Source of the DNA: an uncultured Nioella sp. | GTDB lineage: Bacteria > Pseudomonadota > Alphaproteobacteria > Rhodobacterales > Rhodobacteraceae | Length of the DNA: 64,000 bases | Reading direction: 5' to 3' | NCBI GenBank assembly: GCA_947498125.1 | Contig: CANMJH010000004.1 | Location: 186,001 to 250,000 of the forward strand | Shown: positions 16,387 through 26,653 of the stretch, in pieces | Layout of the letters: each line of letters begins with the position of its first letter | Position numbering within the stretch: position 1 is the first letter of the stretch | Notes under the pieces: generated by a model | Told to the model about the DNA's origin: nothing | The model's database searches: none | What the model saw: the letters and a program-made list of their open reading frames with translations, nothing else | Program-made: the position numbers and the translations under genes

Positions 16387-17673
16387 TTAGAGGCCCGGAT
16401 AAATCGGGAAGCGCGCGCATAGTTCAGCGACTTCGGCCTTAACGGCTGCTTCCACGTCAGCATTCCCGTCAGCACCATTTTCAGCAAGACCATCCGCAAC
16501 GCGGGTGATGAATTGGCCGATTTGGCGGAATTCAGCCTCGCCAAAGCCGCGTGTGGTGCCCGCAGGCGATCCAAGGCGGATACCCGAAGTGATCGTTGGC
16601 TTTTCGGGGTCAAACGGCACGCCGTTTTTGTTGCAGGTGATGTTGGCGCGGCCAAGGGCCACTTCGGTGACGTTGCCCTTGATGCCCTTCGGACGCAGGT
16701 CAACCAGCAAAACATGGGTATCTGTGCCGCCGGTGACGATATCAAGACCACCTTTCATCAGCTCATCGGCCAGTGCTTGCGCGTTGGCAATAACCTGCTT
16801 TTGGTAGGTTTTGAACGAGGGGTCCAATGCTTCACCGAATGCTACGGCTTTGGCAGCGATGACATGCATCAGCGGACCGCCCTGAATGCCGGGGAAGATC
16901 GCAGAGTTGACCTTTTTGGCGATGGCTTCGTCATTCGTCAGGATCATGCCGCCGCGCGGACCGCGCAAGGTTTTATGCGTCGTGGTCGTCGCTACATGAG
17001 CGTGGGGGAAGGGCGAGGGGTGCTCGCCCGCAGCCACGAGACCCGCAAAGTGGGCCATATCGACATGCAGGATCGCACCAACGCTATCGGCAATCTCGCG
17101 CATTTTGGCGAAATCGATCTGACGTGGAATAGCCGATCCGCCTGCGACGATCAGTTTTGGCTGATGTTCTTTGGCAAGCTCGGCGACTTGGTCGTAGTCC
17201 AAACGGCTGTCCTGTTTGCGCACGCCGTATTGTATAGCGTTGAACCACTTGCCGGATTGGTTGGGCTTGGCGCCATGTGTCAGGTGCCCGCCTGCATCAA
17301 GCGACATACCCAAAATAGTATCGCCAGGCTTGAGTAGCGCCTGATAGACACCTTGGTTGGCCTGCGACCCGGAATTGGGCTGCACATTGGCGAAGTCACA
17401 GCCGAAAAGCTCCTTGGCGCGGTCGATCGCAAGGTTTTCCGCGATATCGACATATTGGCAACCGCCATAGTAACGGCGACCCGGATAGCCCTCGGCATAT
17501 TTGTTGGTCAGGACCGAGCCCTGCGCCTCCATCACGGCGCGGCTGACGATGTTTTCCGAGGCAATCAGCTCGATTTCGTCACGCTGGCGACCCAGCTCTT
17601 GACCCATTACGGCGAAGATCTCGGCGTCTCGGTCAGCAAGCGGGGTGGTGAAAAAGCCATCTGCGGCAGTCAT
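16387..17673 (-). CDS. glyA: Serine hydroxymethyltransferase
   Basis: The 428-residue protein has the PLP-lysine motif [11 protein letters not shown] and N-terminal ASENIVS and [11 protein letters not shown] blocks. A GGAGA site precedes the ATG. It interconverts serine and glycine with tetrahydrofolate as one-carbon acceptor. It ends at a bidirectional terminator. Length is normal. Confidence 0.98.
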   Translation of the reverse strand: MTAADGFFTTPLADRDAEIFAVMGQELGRQRDEIELIASENIVSRAVMEAQGSVLTNKYAEGYPGRRYYGGCQYVDIAENLAIDRAKELFGCDFANVQPNSGSQANQGVYQALLKPGDTILGMSLDAGGHLTHGAKPNQSGKWFNAIQYGVRKQDSRLDYDQVAELAKEHQPKLIVAGGSAIPRQIDFAKMREIADSVGAILHVDMAHFAGLVAAGEHPSPFPHAHVATTTTHKTLRGPRGGMILTNDEAIAKKVNSAIFPGIQGGPLMHVIAAKAVAFGEALDPSFKTYQKQVIANAQALADELMKGGLDIVTGGTDTHVLLVDLRPKGIKGNVTEVALGRANITCNKNGVPFDPEKPTITSGIRLGSPAGTTRGFGEAEFRQIGQFITRVADGLAENGADGNADVEAAVKAEVAELCARFPIYPGL

Positions 17674-17876
17674 GGTGCGTCTCCACTATGGGGTCGGATT
17701 CTGGTTCCTGCAGGGCTTACTGAAATGTGCGCCCGGTGAAAAGCTAAGAAAACGTCACATTCGGCGGATTGAGCGCTGTTTGTGGGAAACGTCAGGCTCC
17801 TATTGGCGTATCTGGGTTGTTTTCCGGAGCTTTGCGGGTGAACACTGGCGTAAACCGCAACAGAACGGACGTGTTT

Positions 17877-18644
17877 ATGCCTGCTGCACGCAATATTTGT
17901 TTTCTGGCCTCAAACGCATCAAAGGCGCAGCATGCCCTAGAGCGGCTGACCGCGCGCTATGGGAACTTTCCACCGGAAGAGGCAGATGTGATTGTGCCAC
18001 TGGGCGGCGATGGGTTCATGCTGTCGACCTTGCACGGCACCATTGAGTTGGATGCCCCGGTTTATGGGATGAATCGCGGCTCGGTTGGATTTTTGATGAA
18101 TAATTTTGAGGAAGACGGCCTGATTGAGCGGCTTGAAGCTTCAGAGCAGGAAATCATTAATCCACTTCGTATGCGGGCCACATGCTCCGACGGAACCGTA
18201 AAAGAAGCGCTGGCGATTAACGAGGTCAGCATGCTGCGCGCAGGACCGCAGGCGGCGAAGCTCAAGATCTATATCGATGGGCGCCTCAGAATGGAGGAGT
18301 TGGTCTGCGATGGCGCGCTTTTGGCAACGCCAGCGGGATCAACTGCCTATAACTATTCGGCGCATGGGCCGATCTTGCCTATTGGCTCGGATGTTTTGGC
18401 CCTGACGGCGATGGCGGCTTTTCGGCCTCGGCGCTGGCGCGGGGCGCTGTTGCCAAAAAATGCGACTGTCAGGTTTGAAGTGGTAAACCCAGAGAAACGC
18501 CCGGTCATGGCGGATGCAGATAGCCGGTCGGTAAAGGATGTGATTGAGGTAGAGGTGCGATCTGAACCTGAGATCGAGCACAAAATCCTATTTGACCCGG
18601 GACACGGTCTTGAGGAACGGCTAATCCGAGAGCAATTCGTGTAA
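17877..18644 (+). CDS. nadK: NAD kinase
   Basis: The ATG at 17877 (MPAARNICFLASN) gives 255 residues, the usual length in alphaproteobacteria. A longer frame from 17769 crosses the glyA upstream region and is rejected. GGDGFML (the GGDG nucleotide motif) lies near residue 45, and NEVSML and ATPAGSTAYNYSAHGPI are typical of the family. It phosphorylates NAD to NADP. The ribosome-binding site is weak. Confidence 0.95.
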   Translation: MPAARNICFLASNASKAQHALERLTARYGNFPPEEADVIVPLGGDGFMLSTLHGTIELDAPVYGMNRGSVGFLMNNFEEDGLIERLEASEQEIINPLRMRATCSDGTVKEALAINEVSMLRAGPQAAKLKIYIDGRLRMEELVCDGALLATPAGSTAYNYSAHGPILPIGSDVLALTAMAAFRPRRWRGALLPKNATVRFEVVNPEKRPVMADADSRSVKDVIEVEVRSEPEIEHKILFDPGHGLEERLIREQFV

Positions 18645-18735
18645 GATAAGAGTTGCAAAATAAGGGGTTTTGCGGCATCTGACCATTGCGGATGAAAAAT
18701 AGTTTAAGGCTAAACAATTCTGGGAGGGATTTATC

Positions 18736-21015
18736 GTGAGTGACCCAAAACATGAGGCACAGCGCCAGAGCGCGTTGAATTATCACGAATTTCCGAAACC
18801 CGGTAAACTCGAAATTCGCGCGACTAAGCCTTTGGCAAATGGGCGCGATCTTTCCTTGGCCTATAGTCCCGGTGTGGCCGAGGCTTGCATTGAAATCACC
18901 AAAACACCAAGCGACGCGGCGCGATATACGGCGCGCGGTAATCTAGTGGCTGTCGTTTCGAATGGGACGGCGGTTCTGGGTTTAGGGAATATTGGCGCGC
19001 TTGCCTCAAAACCGGTGATGGAAGGCAAAGCGGTTCTTTTCAAGAAATTCGCCAATATCGATTGTTTTGACATCGAGGTCGATGAGAAAGACCCTGAAAA
19101 ACTAGCCGATATTGTGTGTGCGTTAGAGCCTACTTTTGGCGCGATTAACCTTGAAGATATCAAAGCACCTGATTGTTTCATTGTTGAAAAACTTTGCCGG
19201 GAGCGGATGGGTATTCCGGTCTTTCATGACGATCAGCACGGCACCGCAATTGTTGTCGGTGCTGCGGCAACAAACGCGCTGCATGTGTCTGGTCGAAAAT
19301 TTGAGGATGTCAAAGTCGTTTCAACCGGCGGCGGCGCGGCGGGGATTGCGTGCCTCAACATGCTGCTGAAACTGGGCGTGCAGCGCAAAAACGTGTGGCT
19401 ATGTGACATTGAAGGGCTGGTCTATGAGGGGCGCGTGGCGGATATGACCCCGCAAAAGGCGGAGTTTGCCCAACCCTCAGACCTGCGGACATTGGACGAA
19501 GTCATTGACGGCGCGGATCTGTTCCTTGGTCTGTCCGGCCCCGGCGTTTTGAAGCCCGAGATGGTTGCAAAAATGTCCAAGCAACCGATCATTTTTGCAC
19601 TTGCCAACCCGACGCCCGAAATTTCCCCCGAAGAAGCGCGCAAGGTTGCCCCGGATGCTATTATTGCGACGGGTCGTTCGGACTATCCCAATCAGGTCAA
19701 TAACGTACTGTGCTTTCCATTCATCTTCCGCGGCGCGCTGGATGTCGGCGCTACCGAGATTAATGATGCAATGGAAATCGGCTGCGTCGAAGGTATTGCA
19801 GAACTTGCCCGCGCGACAACCAGCGCCGAGGCTGCCGCGGCCTATAAGGGCGAGCAGCTGACCTTTGGCGCGGACTACCTTATCCCGAAACCGTTTGATC
19901 CGCGTCTTATTGGCGTGGTTGCCAGCGCGGTTGCCAAAGCGGCGATGGAAAGTGGCGTTGCGACGCGGCAATTGGACGATATGGACGCCTATCGCGAGCA
20001 GTTGGATCAAAGCGTCTTCCGGTCGGCCTTGATCATGCGCCCGGTTTTTGAGGCGGCTTCGGCCACGCGGCGCAAGATCGTGTTTGCTGAAGGTGAAGAT
20101 GAACGGGTTCTGCGCGCCGCCCAAGCCATGTTGGAAGAGATGACGGATTTGCCGACGTTGATTGGCCGTCCGGATGTTGTGCAGGCACGGATCGAGCGGG
20201 CGGGTTTGAAAATTCAGCCAGATCGAGATTTCGAGCTGATTAACCCCGAAAATGACGTGCGCTATCGCGACTATTGGCAGAGCTATCTTGATAAAATGCA
20301 GCGCAAAGGCGTCACGCCAGATCTGGCGCGAGCGATTTTGCGTACCAATACCACCGCAATTGGAGCCGTTGCCGTACGGCGCGGCGAGGCCGATAGCCTG
20401 ATTTGCGGCACGTTTGGTCAATATCTGTGGCATCTGAACTATGTCAGCCAGCTGTTGGATGATGGCGGCCTGCATCCGGTTGGGGCGCTGAGCCTGATGG
20501 TGGCCGAGGATGGACCACTTTTCATTGCCGATACCCATATTCACGCAGAGCCCAGCCCAGACCAGATTGCTGAAACCGTTATCGCCACAGCCCGCCATAT
20601 GCGGCGCTTTGGTGTTGAGCCAAAGATCGCTCTTTGCTCTGGATCCCAATTTGGCAATCTCGACAGCGATAGCGGCCGGCGCATGCGCGCGGCGCTTGAT
20701 GTTTTGGACGCGCGCCCAAGAGATTTTATATACGAAGGTGAAATGCATTCTGATGCGGCTTTGGATGAAGAGCTGCGCGACCGGATTTACCCCGGCTCTC
20801 GGTTGAGCGGTGCTGCGAATGCTCTGGTTTTTGCCAATACCGATGCCGCTGGCGCCGCACGCAATATATTGAAGATGAAAGCTGGCGGTTTAGAAGTGGG
20901 GCCGATCCTGATGGGGATGGGCAATCGGGCGCATATTGTGACGCCGTCTATTACGGCCCGGGGGTTGTTGAATATTGCCGCCTTGGCCGGAACCCCAGTA
21001 CAACATTACGGGTGA
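18736..21015 (+). CDS. maeB: NADP-dependent malic enzyme with phosphotransacetylase-like C-terminal domain
   Basis: A GTG start at 18736 follows GGGAGGG; the product has 759 residues. The N-terminal malic domain ([14 protein letters not shown], then ENLRDIKAP-like [12 protein letters not shown]) and Rossmann domain (about residues 160-390) are followed by a phosphate-acetyltransferase-like domain from about residue 430, as in MaeB. It decarboxylates malate to pyruvate with NADP. The C-terminal domain is usually regulatory. NAD kinase just upstream would supply NADP; that functional link is inference. Confidence 0.97.
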   Translation: MSDPKHEAQRQSALNYHEFPKPGKLEIRATKPLANGRDLSLAYSPGVAEACIEITKTPSDAARYTARGNLVAVVSNGTAVLGLGNIGALASKPVMEGKAVLFKKFANIDCFDIEVDEKDPEKLADIVCALEPTFGAINLEDIKAPDCFIVEKLCRERMGIPVFHDDQHGTAIVVGAAATNALHVSGRKFEDVKVVSTGGGAAGIACLNMLLKLGVQRKNVWLCDIEGLVYEGRVADMTPQKAEFAQPSDLRTLDEVIDGADLFLGLSGPGVLKPEMVAKMSKQPIIFALANPTPEISPEEARKVAPDAIIATGRSDYPNQVNNVLCFPFIFRGALDVGATEINDAMEIGCVEGIAELARATTSAEAAAAYKGEQLTFGADYLIPKPFDPRLIGVVASAVAKAAMESGVATRQLDDMDAYREQLDQSVFRSALIMRPVFEAASATRRKIVFAEGEDERVLRAAQAMLEEMTDLPTLIGRPDVVQARIERAGLKIQPDRDFELINPENDVRYRDYWQSYLDKMQRKGVTPDLARAILRTNTTAIGAVAVRRGEADSLICGTFGQYLWHLNYVSQLLDDGGLHPVGALSLMVAEDGPLFIADTHIHAEPSPDQIAETVIATARHMRRFGVEPKIALCSGSQFGNLDSDSGRRMRAALDVLDARPRDFIYEGEMHSDAALDEELRDRIYPGSRLSGAANALVFANTDAAGAARNILKMKAGGLEVGPILMGMGNRAHIVTPSITARGLLNIAALAGTPVQHYG

Positions 21016-21034
21016 GGGGCGCGCGCCTTTTCAG

Positions 21035-21131
21035 GCGGGCGGCTTCGCCGCCCGCATTCATCGGCGCGGCATAAGGGCCTTTGGGCCCTTTGCAGGTTAG
21101 GGGGCGTTGCCCCCTTTGGCGCTATGCGCCA
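21035..21131. repeat. Array of four perfect hairpins downstream of maeB
   Basis: Four successive inverted repeats lie within 97 bases: GCGGGCGGC/GCCGCCCGC (21035-21055, loop TTC), AAGGGCC/GGCCCTT (21073-21090), AGGGGGC/GCCCCCT (21099-21115) and TGGCGC/GCGCCA (21117-21131). None has a clear T-run. They may end maeB transcription, attenuate readthrough into prpE, or be REP-like elements. Confidence 0.75.
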
Positions 21132-21295
21132 TTCACCCCCCTTTGGGTAGACCTATTCCTACGATGCCTATGGGAAGGGGTTTGTAAAATCCTTTTCAGA
21201 CTGTCATTTTTCTGGTCTTGCCCGACTATCAGTGCGGGCCATCTGCCGATATCGATGAGGAAGGGGAATATAGGATCATGTTTGGAGGAGAAAAC

Positions 21296-23185
21296 ATGAG
21301 CTATGCGGATATTTACGCAAGCGCAAAGGCCGATCCGGAAACTTTCTGGATGGAGGCTGCGGGTGCTATTGATTGGACGATCCCGCCCAGCAAGGCCTTA
21401 AGCGACGAAAACGCTCCGCTATATGAGTGGTTCGCGGATGGTGAATTGAACGCGTGCTACAATGCCGTCGATCGGCATGTTGAAGCCGGGCATGGCGATC
21501 GGCTTGCGATTATTCACGACAGCCCGATGACCGGGACCGTCCAGAAAATCACCTTTGCAGATCTGCAATCGCGAGTAGCAAATTTGGCCGGGGCGCTTCT
21601 GGAAAAGGGTGTTGAGGCTGGCGACCGTGTCATTATCTACATGCCCATGGTGCCTGAGGCCTTGGTTGCCATGCTGGCGGCCAGCCGCATTGGCGCGGTT
21701 CATTCGGTTGTTTTTGGCGGCTTTGCTGCAAGTGAACTGGCGGTGCGGATCGATGATTGTACACCGAAATGTATCATCGCGGCCTCTTGTGGGCTCGAGC
21801 CGGGGCGAGTGGTCGCCTACAAGCCTTTGCTAGATGCGGCAATCGAAATGTCCAGCCACAAGCCCGGCTTTACGGTTGTGTTCCAACGCCCAGAGGCAGA
21901 GGCGGAAATGCAGCCTGGACGTGATTTTGACTGGAATGCTGTTCAAGAGGCCGCCGAGCCTGCGCCATGTGTTCCCGTCAAAGGCAACCATCCACACTAC
22001 ATTCTTTATACCTCAGGCACGACGGGACAACCCAAGGGTGTTGTGCGTCACACTGGCGGTCATCTGGTCGCTCTGAATTGGACGATGCGTAATATCTACG
22101 ACATGAACCCGGGCGAGGTATACTGGGCGGCATCCGATGTCGGCTGGGTCGTCGGGCATAGCTATATTTGTTATGGTCCGTTGACTTTCGGCTGCACAAC
22201 TTTGGTGTTCGAGGGCAAGCCCGTGGGCACCCCTGATGCGGGCACATTCTGGCGGGTGATCGAGGATCACAAAGTCAAATGCCTGTTCACTGCTCCGACC
22301 GCCTTCCGGGCGATAAAACGCGAAGATTCCAAGGGCGCTTTGATCGGGGACTACGATCTGTCTAGTCTGGAAAGCCTGTTTTTGGCGGGCGAGCGTGCGG
22401 ATCCAGATACAATTGAATGGGCACAGGATAAATTGGGCGTGCCTGTGATTGACCATTGGTGGCAGACCGAAACCGGTTATGCGATCGCGGCCAACCCATT
22501 GGGGATTGAAAACCTGCAAGTGAAAATCGGCTCACCATCCGTTGCTATGCCCGGATATGACGTACAGATTTTGGATGAAGGCGGGCATCCTATGGCTCCC
22601 GGAGAATTGGGCGCAATTGCAATTAAGCTGCCCTTGCCCCCCGGCACATTGCCGACGCTTTGGAATGCAGAAGAGCGGTTCTTGTCCAGCTATCTCACCC
22701 ATTTCCCTGGATTTTACGAAACCGGTGATGCCGGCATGATCGATGATGACGGGTATCTTTATATCATGGCGCGTACAGATGACGTGATTAACGTGGCTGG
22801 GCACCGATTGTCGACCGGGGCAATGGAAGAGGTCTTGGCAAGCCATCCTGACGTGGCTGAATGCGCCGTTATCGGTGTCTCAGATGCGCTGAAGGGCCAG
22901 ATGCCGATGGGGTTCTTATGTATGAACTCCGATACCGAGAAAGCGGACAGCGACGTCATTGCCGAATGCGTGAAGCTTGTGCGCGAAAAGATCGGACCGG
23001 TCGCCGCTTTCAAATTGGCGACTGTGGTGCAACGCTTGCCGAAAACCCGTTCTGGAAAAATCTTACGTGGAACGATGGTTAAAATCGCGGATGGCGAGGA
23101 TTACAAAATGCCTGCAACCATCGATGATCCCGTGATTTTGGATGAGATCACCGAGGCTTTGGCTAGTATGGGGTATCCTGCCTAG
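21296..23185 (+). CDS. prpE: Propionyl-CoA synthetase / acyl-CoA ligase PrpE
   Basis: The ATG at 21296 has a near-perfect GGAGGAG site and gives 629 residues; longer frames upstream are rejected. It is an AMP-forming ligase with the ATP motif YTSGTTGQPKGVVRHTGGH, acetyl-CoA-synthetase-like spacing, the DVGWVVGHSYICYGPL block seen in PrpE/AcsA, and the acylatable Lys in KTRSGKILRG near the C-terminus. It activates propionate, or acetate with lower certainty. Confidence 0.9.
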   Translation: MSYADIYASAKADPETFWMEAAGAIDWTIPPSKALSDENAPLYEWFADGELNACYNAVDRHVEAGHGDRLAIIHDSPMTGTVQKITFADLQSRVANLAGALLEKGVEAGDRVIIYMPMVPEALVAMLAASRIGAVHSVVFGGFAASELAVRIDDCTPKCIIAASCGLEPGRVVAYKPLLDAAIEMSSHKPGFTVVFQRPEAEAEMQPGRDFDWNAVQEAAEPAPCVPVKGNHPHYILYTSGTTGQPKGVVRHTGGHLVALNWTMRNIYDMNPGEVYWAASDVGWVVGHSYICYGPLTFGCTTLVFEGKPVGTPDAGTFWRVIEDHKVKCLFTAPTAFRAIKREDSKGALIGDYDLSSLESLFLAGERADPDTIEWAQDKLGVPVIDHWWQTETGYAIAANPLGIENLQVKIGSPSVAMPGYDVQILDEGGHPMAPGELGAIAIKLPLPPGTLPTLWNAEERFLSSYLTHFPGFYETGDAGMIDDDGYLYIMARTDDVINVAGHRLSTGAMEEVLASHPDVAECAVIGVSDALKGQMPMGFLCMNSDTEKADSDVIAECVKLVREKIGPVAAFKLATVVQRLPKTRSGKILRGTMVKIADGEDYKMPATIDDPVILDEITEALASMGYPA

Positions 23186-23315
23186 ACCAAAACAATTTTA
23201 GAGATTTTTGGGGCTGCCTTTGGCGAGGCGGCTTCAAGATGCGGTAAAAATTAAACTCTTGTTAACCAGTAGGGCGCTCTAATGAAGGTGTCGCAACTTC
23301 AGGCAGACCGGCTTT

Positions 23316-24863
23316 ATGACCGACGAGGCTGATGACACACATCTCCAGTTGAAGGAAGAGGGCGTGGCAGCGCCCTCTTTCTCTGTGGATCAGCAGATTG
23401 TCGATGGGTTGCGGCTTTTGGGTCATGACATGCGGGCGGCTGTTTCGGATGTGATTGGGGGACTCAGGTTGATTGATGCCGATCGGCTGGACCCTGATAT
23501 GCAAACTCAAATGGCGCGTATCCGTGTGGCGGCTGAAACGCTGGCGCAAATGATGGATAGCACGCTATCGCTGGTTGAAGGGCAGGTCGCCGGCGAAACA
23601 GTAGGCCCCGGTTTCGCGTTCCGTAGTTTTCTGGCCGAGATCGAGCATCGATGGGCCGGGCGCGCGGCTGAGCAAGGGTTGGTTTTCCGACTTGATGTAG
23701 ATCGCAACGTGCCCGAACAAATCTCTGTCGCGCGGCTGAATCTTGATAGGATTTTGGGCAATCTTATCGCCAATGCCATGAAATTTACAGATCAGGGCGA
23801 AGTGCAGCTGACCGTACGGGTCAAAGATGATCGCCTCGAATTTCGGGTCCGTGATCAGGGGCAGGGCTTTTCCGAAACTGCGCTTGAGCGGTTATTCTCG
23901 GAAGAAGGGCGCCCGCAAGACTCCAATCGGCCGGGCACTGGATTGGGTCTGCATATCTCGAAAGAACTGGCCACAGCGCTTGGCGGTGATCTTGAAGTCT
24001 TCAACCTTGTCGATGGCGGCGCGATTGTCACGCTTACCATTCCGTCACCGCATTGGTGCAGGCATGAAGGCGGCTCGGACGTGCCGGATCTTTCGGATAT
24101 GTCTGTATTGGTCGCAGAGGATAACGAAACCAACCAAATTCTTGTTCGGCAGATGTTGGAAACGATGGGCGCGCGGATGGTACTGGCCCGCGACGGCGTC
24201 GAGGCATTGGAGGCCATTCAGCGCGACGTTTTTGACATCGCCCTTGTTGATATCGAAATGCCCAGAAAAACGGGTATGGAGGTGATGAATGAACTCCGTC
24301 AAAGGCCCGGGTTTGACGTACCGATGGTGGCTTTGACTGCCTATGTCATGCGCGACAATCGCGAGGCGATTTATGCGGCGGGGGCCGATGGGGTGATTGC
24401 CAAACCGATCCGGTCAATCACAGCCTTTGGCGAGGCGATCCAGCGCCATGTAGACAAGCGCGGCGGAGCAGTGGCAACGGTTATGCCCGACAAGATCTCG
24501 GCGCAGATGTTGGCGGAAATTGACCGAAACCGGTTTGAATCAATCTTGCAATCGGCCGGGCCGGATGGCCGTGATGAATTTATGGAGCATCTCGTGGCCG
24601 ATCTGCGCGCCATCGCGCAAAATTTGCGTGCGGCCTTGGTTGAAAATGACGCAATGGCAACGCAGGCACAAACACATATCCTGATCTCTCTGGCTGGGGC
24701 TATTGGGGCAGAACGGTTGCAGGAAATGGCGGAATCCTTGAATGCTGCCGTTCACCGCGCGCGGCCAATTGAAACCCAAGGGATCATGGGGCCGTGCATT
24801 GAGGCGTTGGATATCCTGATTGAAGATGTTGAGGCGCGCTGGCATCGCGCATCCCGCCACTAG
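23316..24863 (+). CDS. Soluble hybrid sensor histidine kinase with receiver and Hpt domains
   Basis: The 515-residue protein has no membrane segment. A phospho-acceptor His is at 37 in LGHDMRAAV. The ATPase domain shows NLIANAMKFTDQG, DQGQGFS and GTGLGLHISKELA (about residues 150-225). A receiver domain follows from about residue 262 (VLVAEDNETNQIL, acceptor Asp in ALVDIEMPRKTG). A C-terminal Hpt-like domain has His in THILISLAGAIGA. All phosphorelay modules except the output regulator are in one chain. No cognate regulator is adjacent, so it is an orphan. The ribosome-binding site is weak. Confidence 0.9.
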   Translation: MTDEADDTHLQLKEEGVAAPSFSVDQQIVDGLRLLGHDMRAAVSDVIGGLRLIDADRLDPDMQTQMARIRVAAETLAQMMDSTLSLVEGQVAGETVGPGFAFRSFLAEIEHRWAGRAAEQGLVFRLDVDRNVPEQISVARLNLDRILGNLIANAMKFTDQGEVQLTVRVKDDRLEFRVRDQGQGFSETALERLFSEEGRPQDSNRPGTGLGLHISKELATALGGDLEVFNLVDGGAIVTLTIPSPHWCRHEGGSDVPDLSDMSVLVAEDNETNQILVRQMLETMGARMVLARDGVEALEAIQRDVFDIALVDIEMPRKTGMEVMNELRQRPGFDVPMVALTAYVMRDNREAIYAAGADGVIAKPIRSITAFGEAIQRHVDKRGGAVATVMPDKISAQMLAEIDRNRFESILQSAGPDGRDEFMEHLVADLRAIAQNLRAALVENDAMATQAQTHILISLAGAIGAERLQEMAESLNAAVHRARPIETQGIMGPCIEALDILIEDVEARWHRASRH

Positions 24864-24950
24864 GCTTTGCAAAGTGGCCCCAAGGGGAAGCTTGCAAGCG
24901 CGGCAGGAAGGCTCCAAACTGCTGCAAACTCCTGATACCGAAGGTTCGCC

Positions 24951-25343
24951 ATGTCTTTGATCGATGCTGCTGCGAAAGTGCGCGAAAACGCCCATGCGCC
25001 TTATTCCAATTTCAAGGTAGGTGCGGCGCTGACCAGTGTTGAGGGGCATGTGCATCTGGGTTGCAATGTTGAGAATGTGGCCTACCCAGAAGGCACATGC
25101 GCCGAAGCAGGCGCTATCGCTTCGATGATTGCCTCTGGCGACAAACGCATTGCGGAGGTTGCCGTGATCGCCGACAGCCCGTTGCCTGTGCCCCCTTGTG
25201 GCGGCTGCCGTCAGAAGCTGGCGGAATTTGCAAATGGCGACGTCAAAGTTACCCTCGCCACAACGCGCGGCGCGATTTTCGAGACAACCGTAGCAGAGCT
25301 GCTGCCGGGGGCTTTCGATGCTGGCCATATGGAGGGCGCATGA
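24951..25343 (+). CDS. cdd: Cytidine deaminase
   Basis: The 130-residue product has HAPYSNFKVGAAL, the zinc and proton-relay motif GTCAEAGAI and the second zinc motif PPCGGCRQKL. It deaminates cytidine and deoxycytidine. It is the first of five overlapping nucleoside-salvage genes; its stop overlaps the deoA start (ATGA). Confidence 0.96.
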   Translation: MSLIDAAAKVRENAHAPYSNFKVGAALTSVEGHVHLGCNVENVAYPEGTCAEAGAIASMIASGDKRIAEVAVIADSPLPVPPCGGCRQKLAEFANGDVKVTLATTRGAIFETTVAELLPGAFDAGHMEGA

Positions 25344-26653
25344 GCCGTGATGCGCGCCAGATACTGGCCCGGTTGCGGGACGGGCGCGCCTTAGAATCCG
25401 CAGATTATGCGTGGTTTGCCAACCACTTGGCTGATGGTTTGGTCAGTGATGCGCAAGCAGGCGCTTTTGCAATGGCGATCTGCCAAAACGGCATTGGCGC
25501 GACGGGGCGCGTAGCGCTGACCCATGCGATGGCGCGCAGTGGAATTACTTTGAAGTGGGATTTGCCGGGCCCAATCCTGGACAAACATTCGACTGGCGGT
25601 GTGGGTGATACGGTGTCTTTGCCTCTTGCCCCGGCATTGGCTGCCTGTGGCGCGTTCGTGCCGATGTTATCGGGACGCGGCTTGGGTCATTCTGGGGGAA
25701 CTCTTGATAAACTTGAGGCCATTCCGGGGCTGGGCGGAGAACTGGAAACGGATGATCTGATGCGCGTCGTGCGCGAGGTTGGTTGTGTAATTAGCGGTGC
25801 GACAAGGGACATCGCGCCTGCAGATAAACGGCTCTATGCAGTGCGCGATGTGACGTCGACTGTTGAAAGCATCGATCTTATTACAGCGTCTATCTTGTCA
25901 AAAAAACTGGCCGAGGGGTTGGACGGTTTGGTGTTGGACGTCAAAACTGGATCGGGCGCATTTATGGCGGATGCCACCGCTGCCCGCAATTTGGCGCAGT
26001 CCTTAGTGACAACGGCCAATGAGGCAGGGTGTAAAACGACCGCGATGGTGACGGACATGAATCAGCCCTTGTCAGGCAGTGCGGGAAATGCGCTGGAAGT
26101 CATTGAGGCAATGGAGGTTTTGACCAGCTCGGGCGGCTCAACGCGCCTGTGGCAACTGACCGTTTCTTTGGGCGGCAATTTGCTCGAGATGGGCGGATTA
26201 GCCGAGACAACCGATATGGGCGAGGCGATGATCCGCAATGCCTTGGACAGTGGCCGGGCGGCAGAGATTTTTGGCAAAATGGTGGCCGCCATGGGCGGGC
26301 CACGTGATTTTGTGGCGCGCTGGCGGGATCGGTTGCCTGCAGCGCCGGTGATGGTCGAAATCTATCCGGACGCGCCGGGGATCGTGCACTCGATCGATAC
26401 GCGCGCCTTGGGTGAGATCGTCGTCCATCTTGGCGGCGGGCGGTTGTTGCATTCTGACAAAATTCATCCCGGTGTCGGCCTGTCTGAGATAGCCAGTATA
26501 GGCGATCTGGTTGATGGAAACCGTCCGCTTGCCCGTATTCATGCGCGCAGCGATGACGAGGCGAAGGGGGCGGCGAAGGCATTGCATGCTGCGGTCACAC
26601 TTGGCGATGGGCCAATTGAAACCCCGCGTTTGATTCATGAAAGGATCAGCTGA
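25340..26653 (+). CDS. deoA: Thymidine phosphorylase
   Basis: The ATG at 25340 gives 437 residues; an upstream in-frame extension lies in cdd and is rejected. The family signature KHSTGGVGDTVSLPLAP and the phosphate-binding SGRGLGHSGGTLDKLE are present. It splits thymidine to thymine and deoxyribose-1-phosphate. The stop shares a base with the deoB start (TGATG). Confidence 0.96.
   Translation: MSRDARQILARLRDGRALESADYAWFANHLADGLVSDAQAGAFAMAICQNGIGATGRVALTHAMARSGITLKWDLPGPILDKHSTGGVGDTVSLPLAPALAACGAFVPMLSGRGLGHSGGTLDKLEAIPGLGGELETDDLMRVVREVGCVISGATRDIAPADKRLYAVRDVTSTVESIDLITASILSKKLAEGLDGLVLDVKTGSGAFMADATAARNLAQSLVTTANEAGCKTTAMVTDMNQPLSGSAGNALEVIEAMEVLTSSGGSTRLWQLTVSLGGNLLEMGGLAETTDMGEAMIRNALDSGRAAEIFGKMVAAMGGPRDFVARWRDRLPAAPVMVEIYPDAPGIVHSIDTRALGEIVVHLGGGRLLHSDKIHPGVGLSEIASIGDLVDGNRPLARIHARSDDEAKGAAKALHAAVTLGDGPIETPRLIHERIS

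Noticed and set aside
16513-17337. 274-codon plus-strand frame inside glyA
   Set aside because: Antisense shadow of serine hydroxymethyltransferase with no start signal or motif.
19477-20748. 423-codon minus-strand frame inside maeB
   Set aside because: It is antisense to the malic enzyme gene, rich in His, Arg and Ala as reverse frames of GC-rich genes are, and without any recognisable domain.
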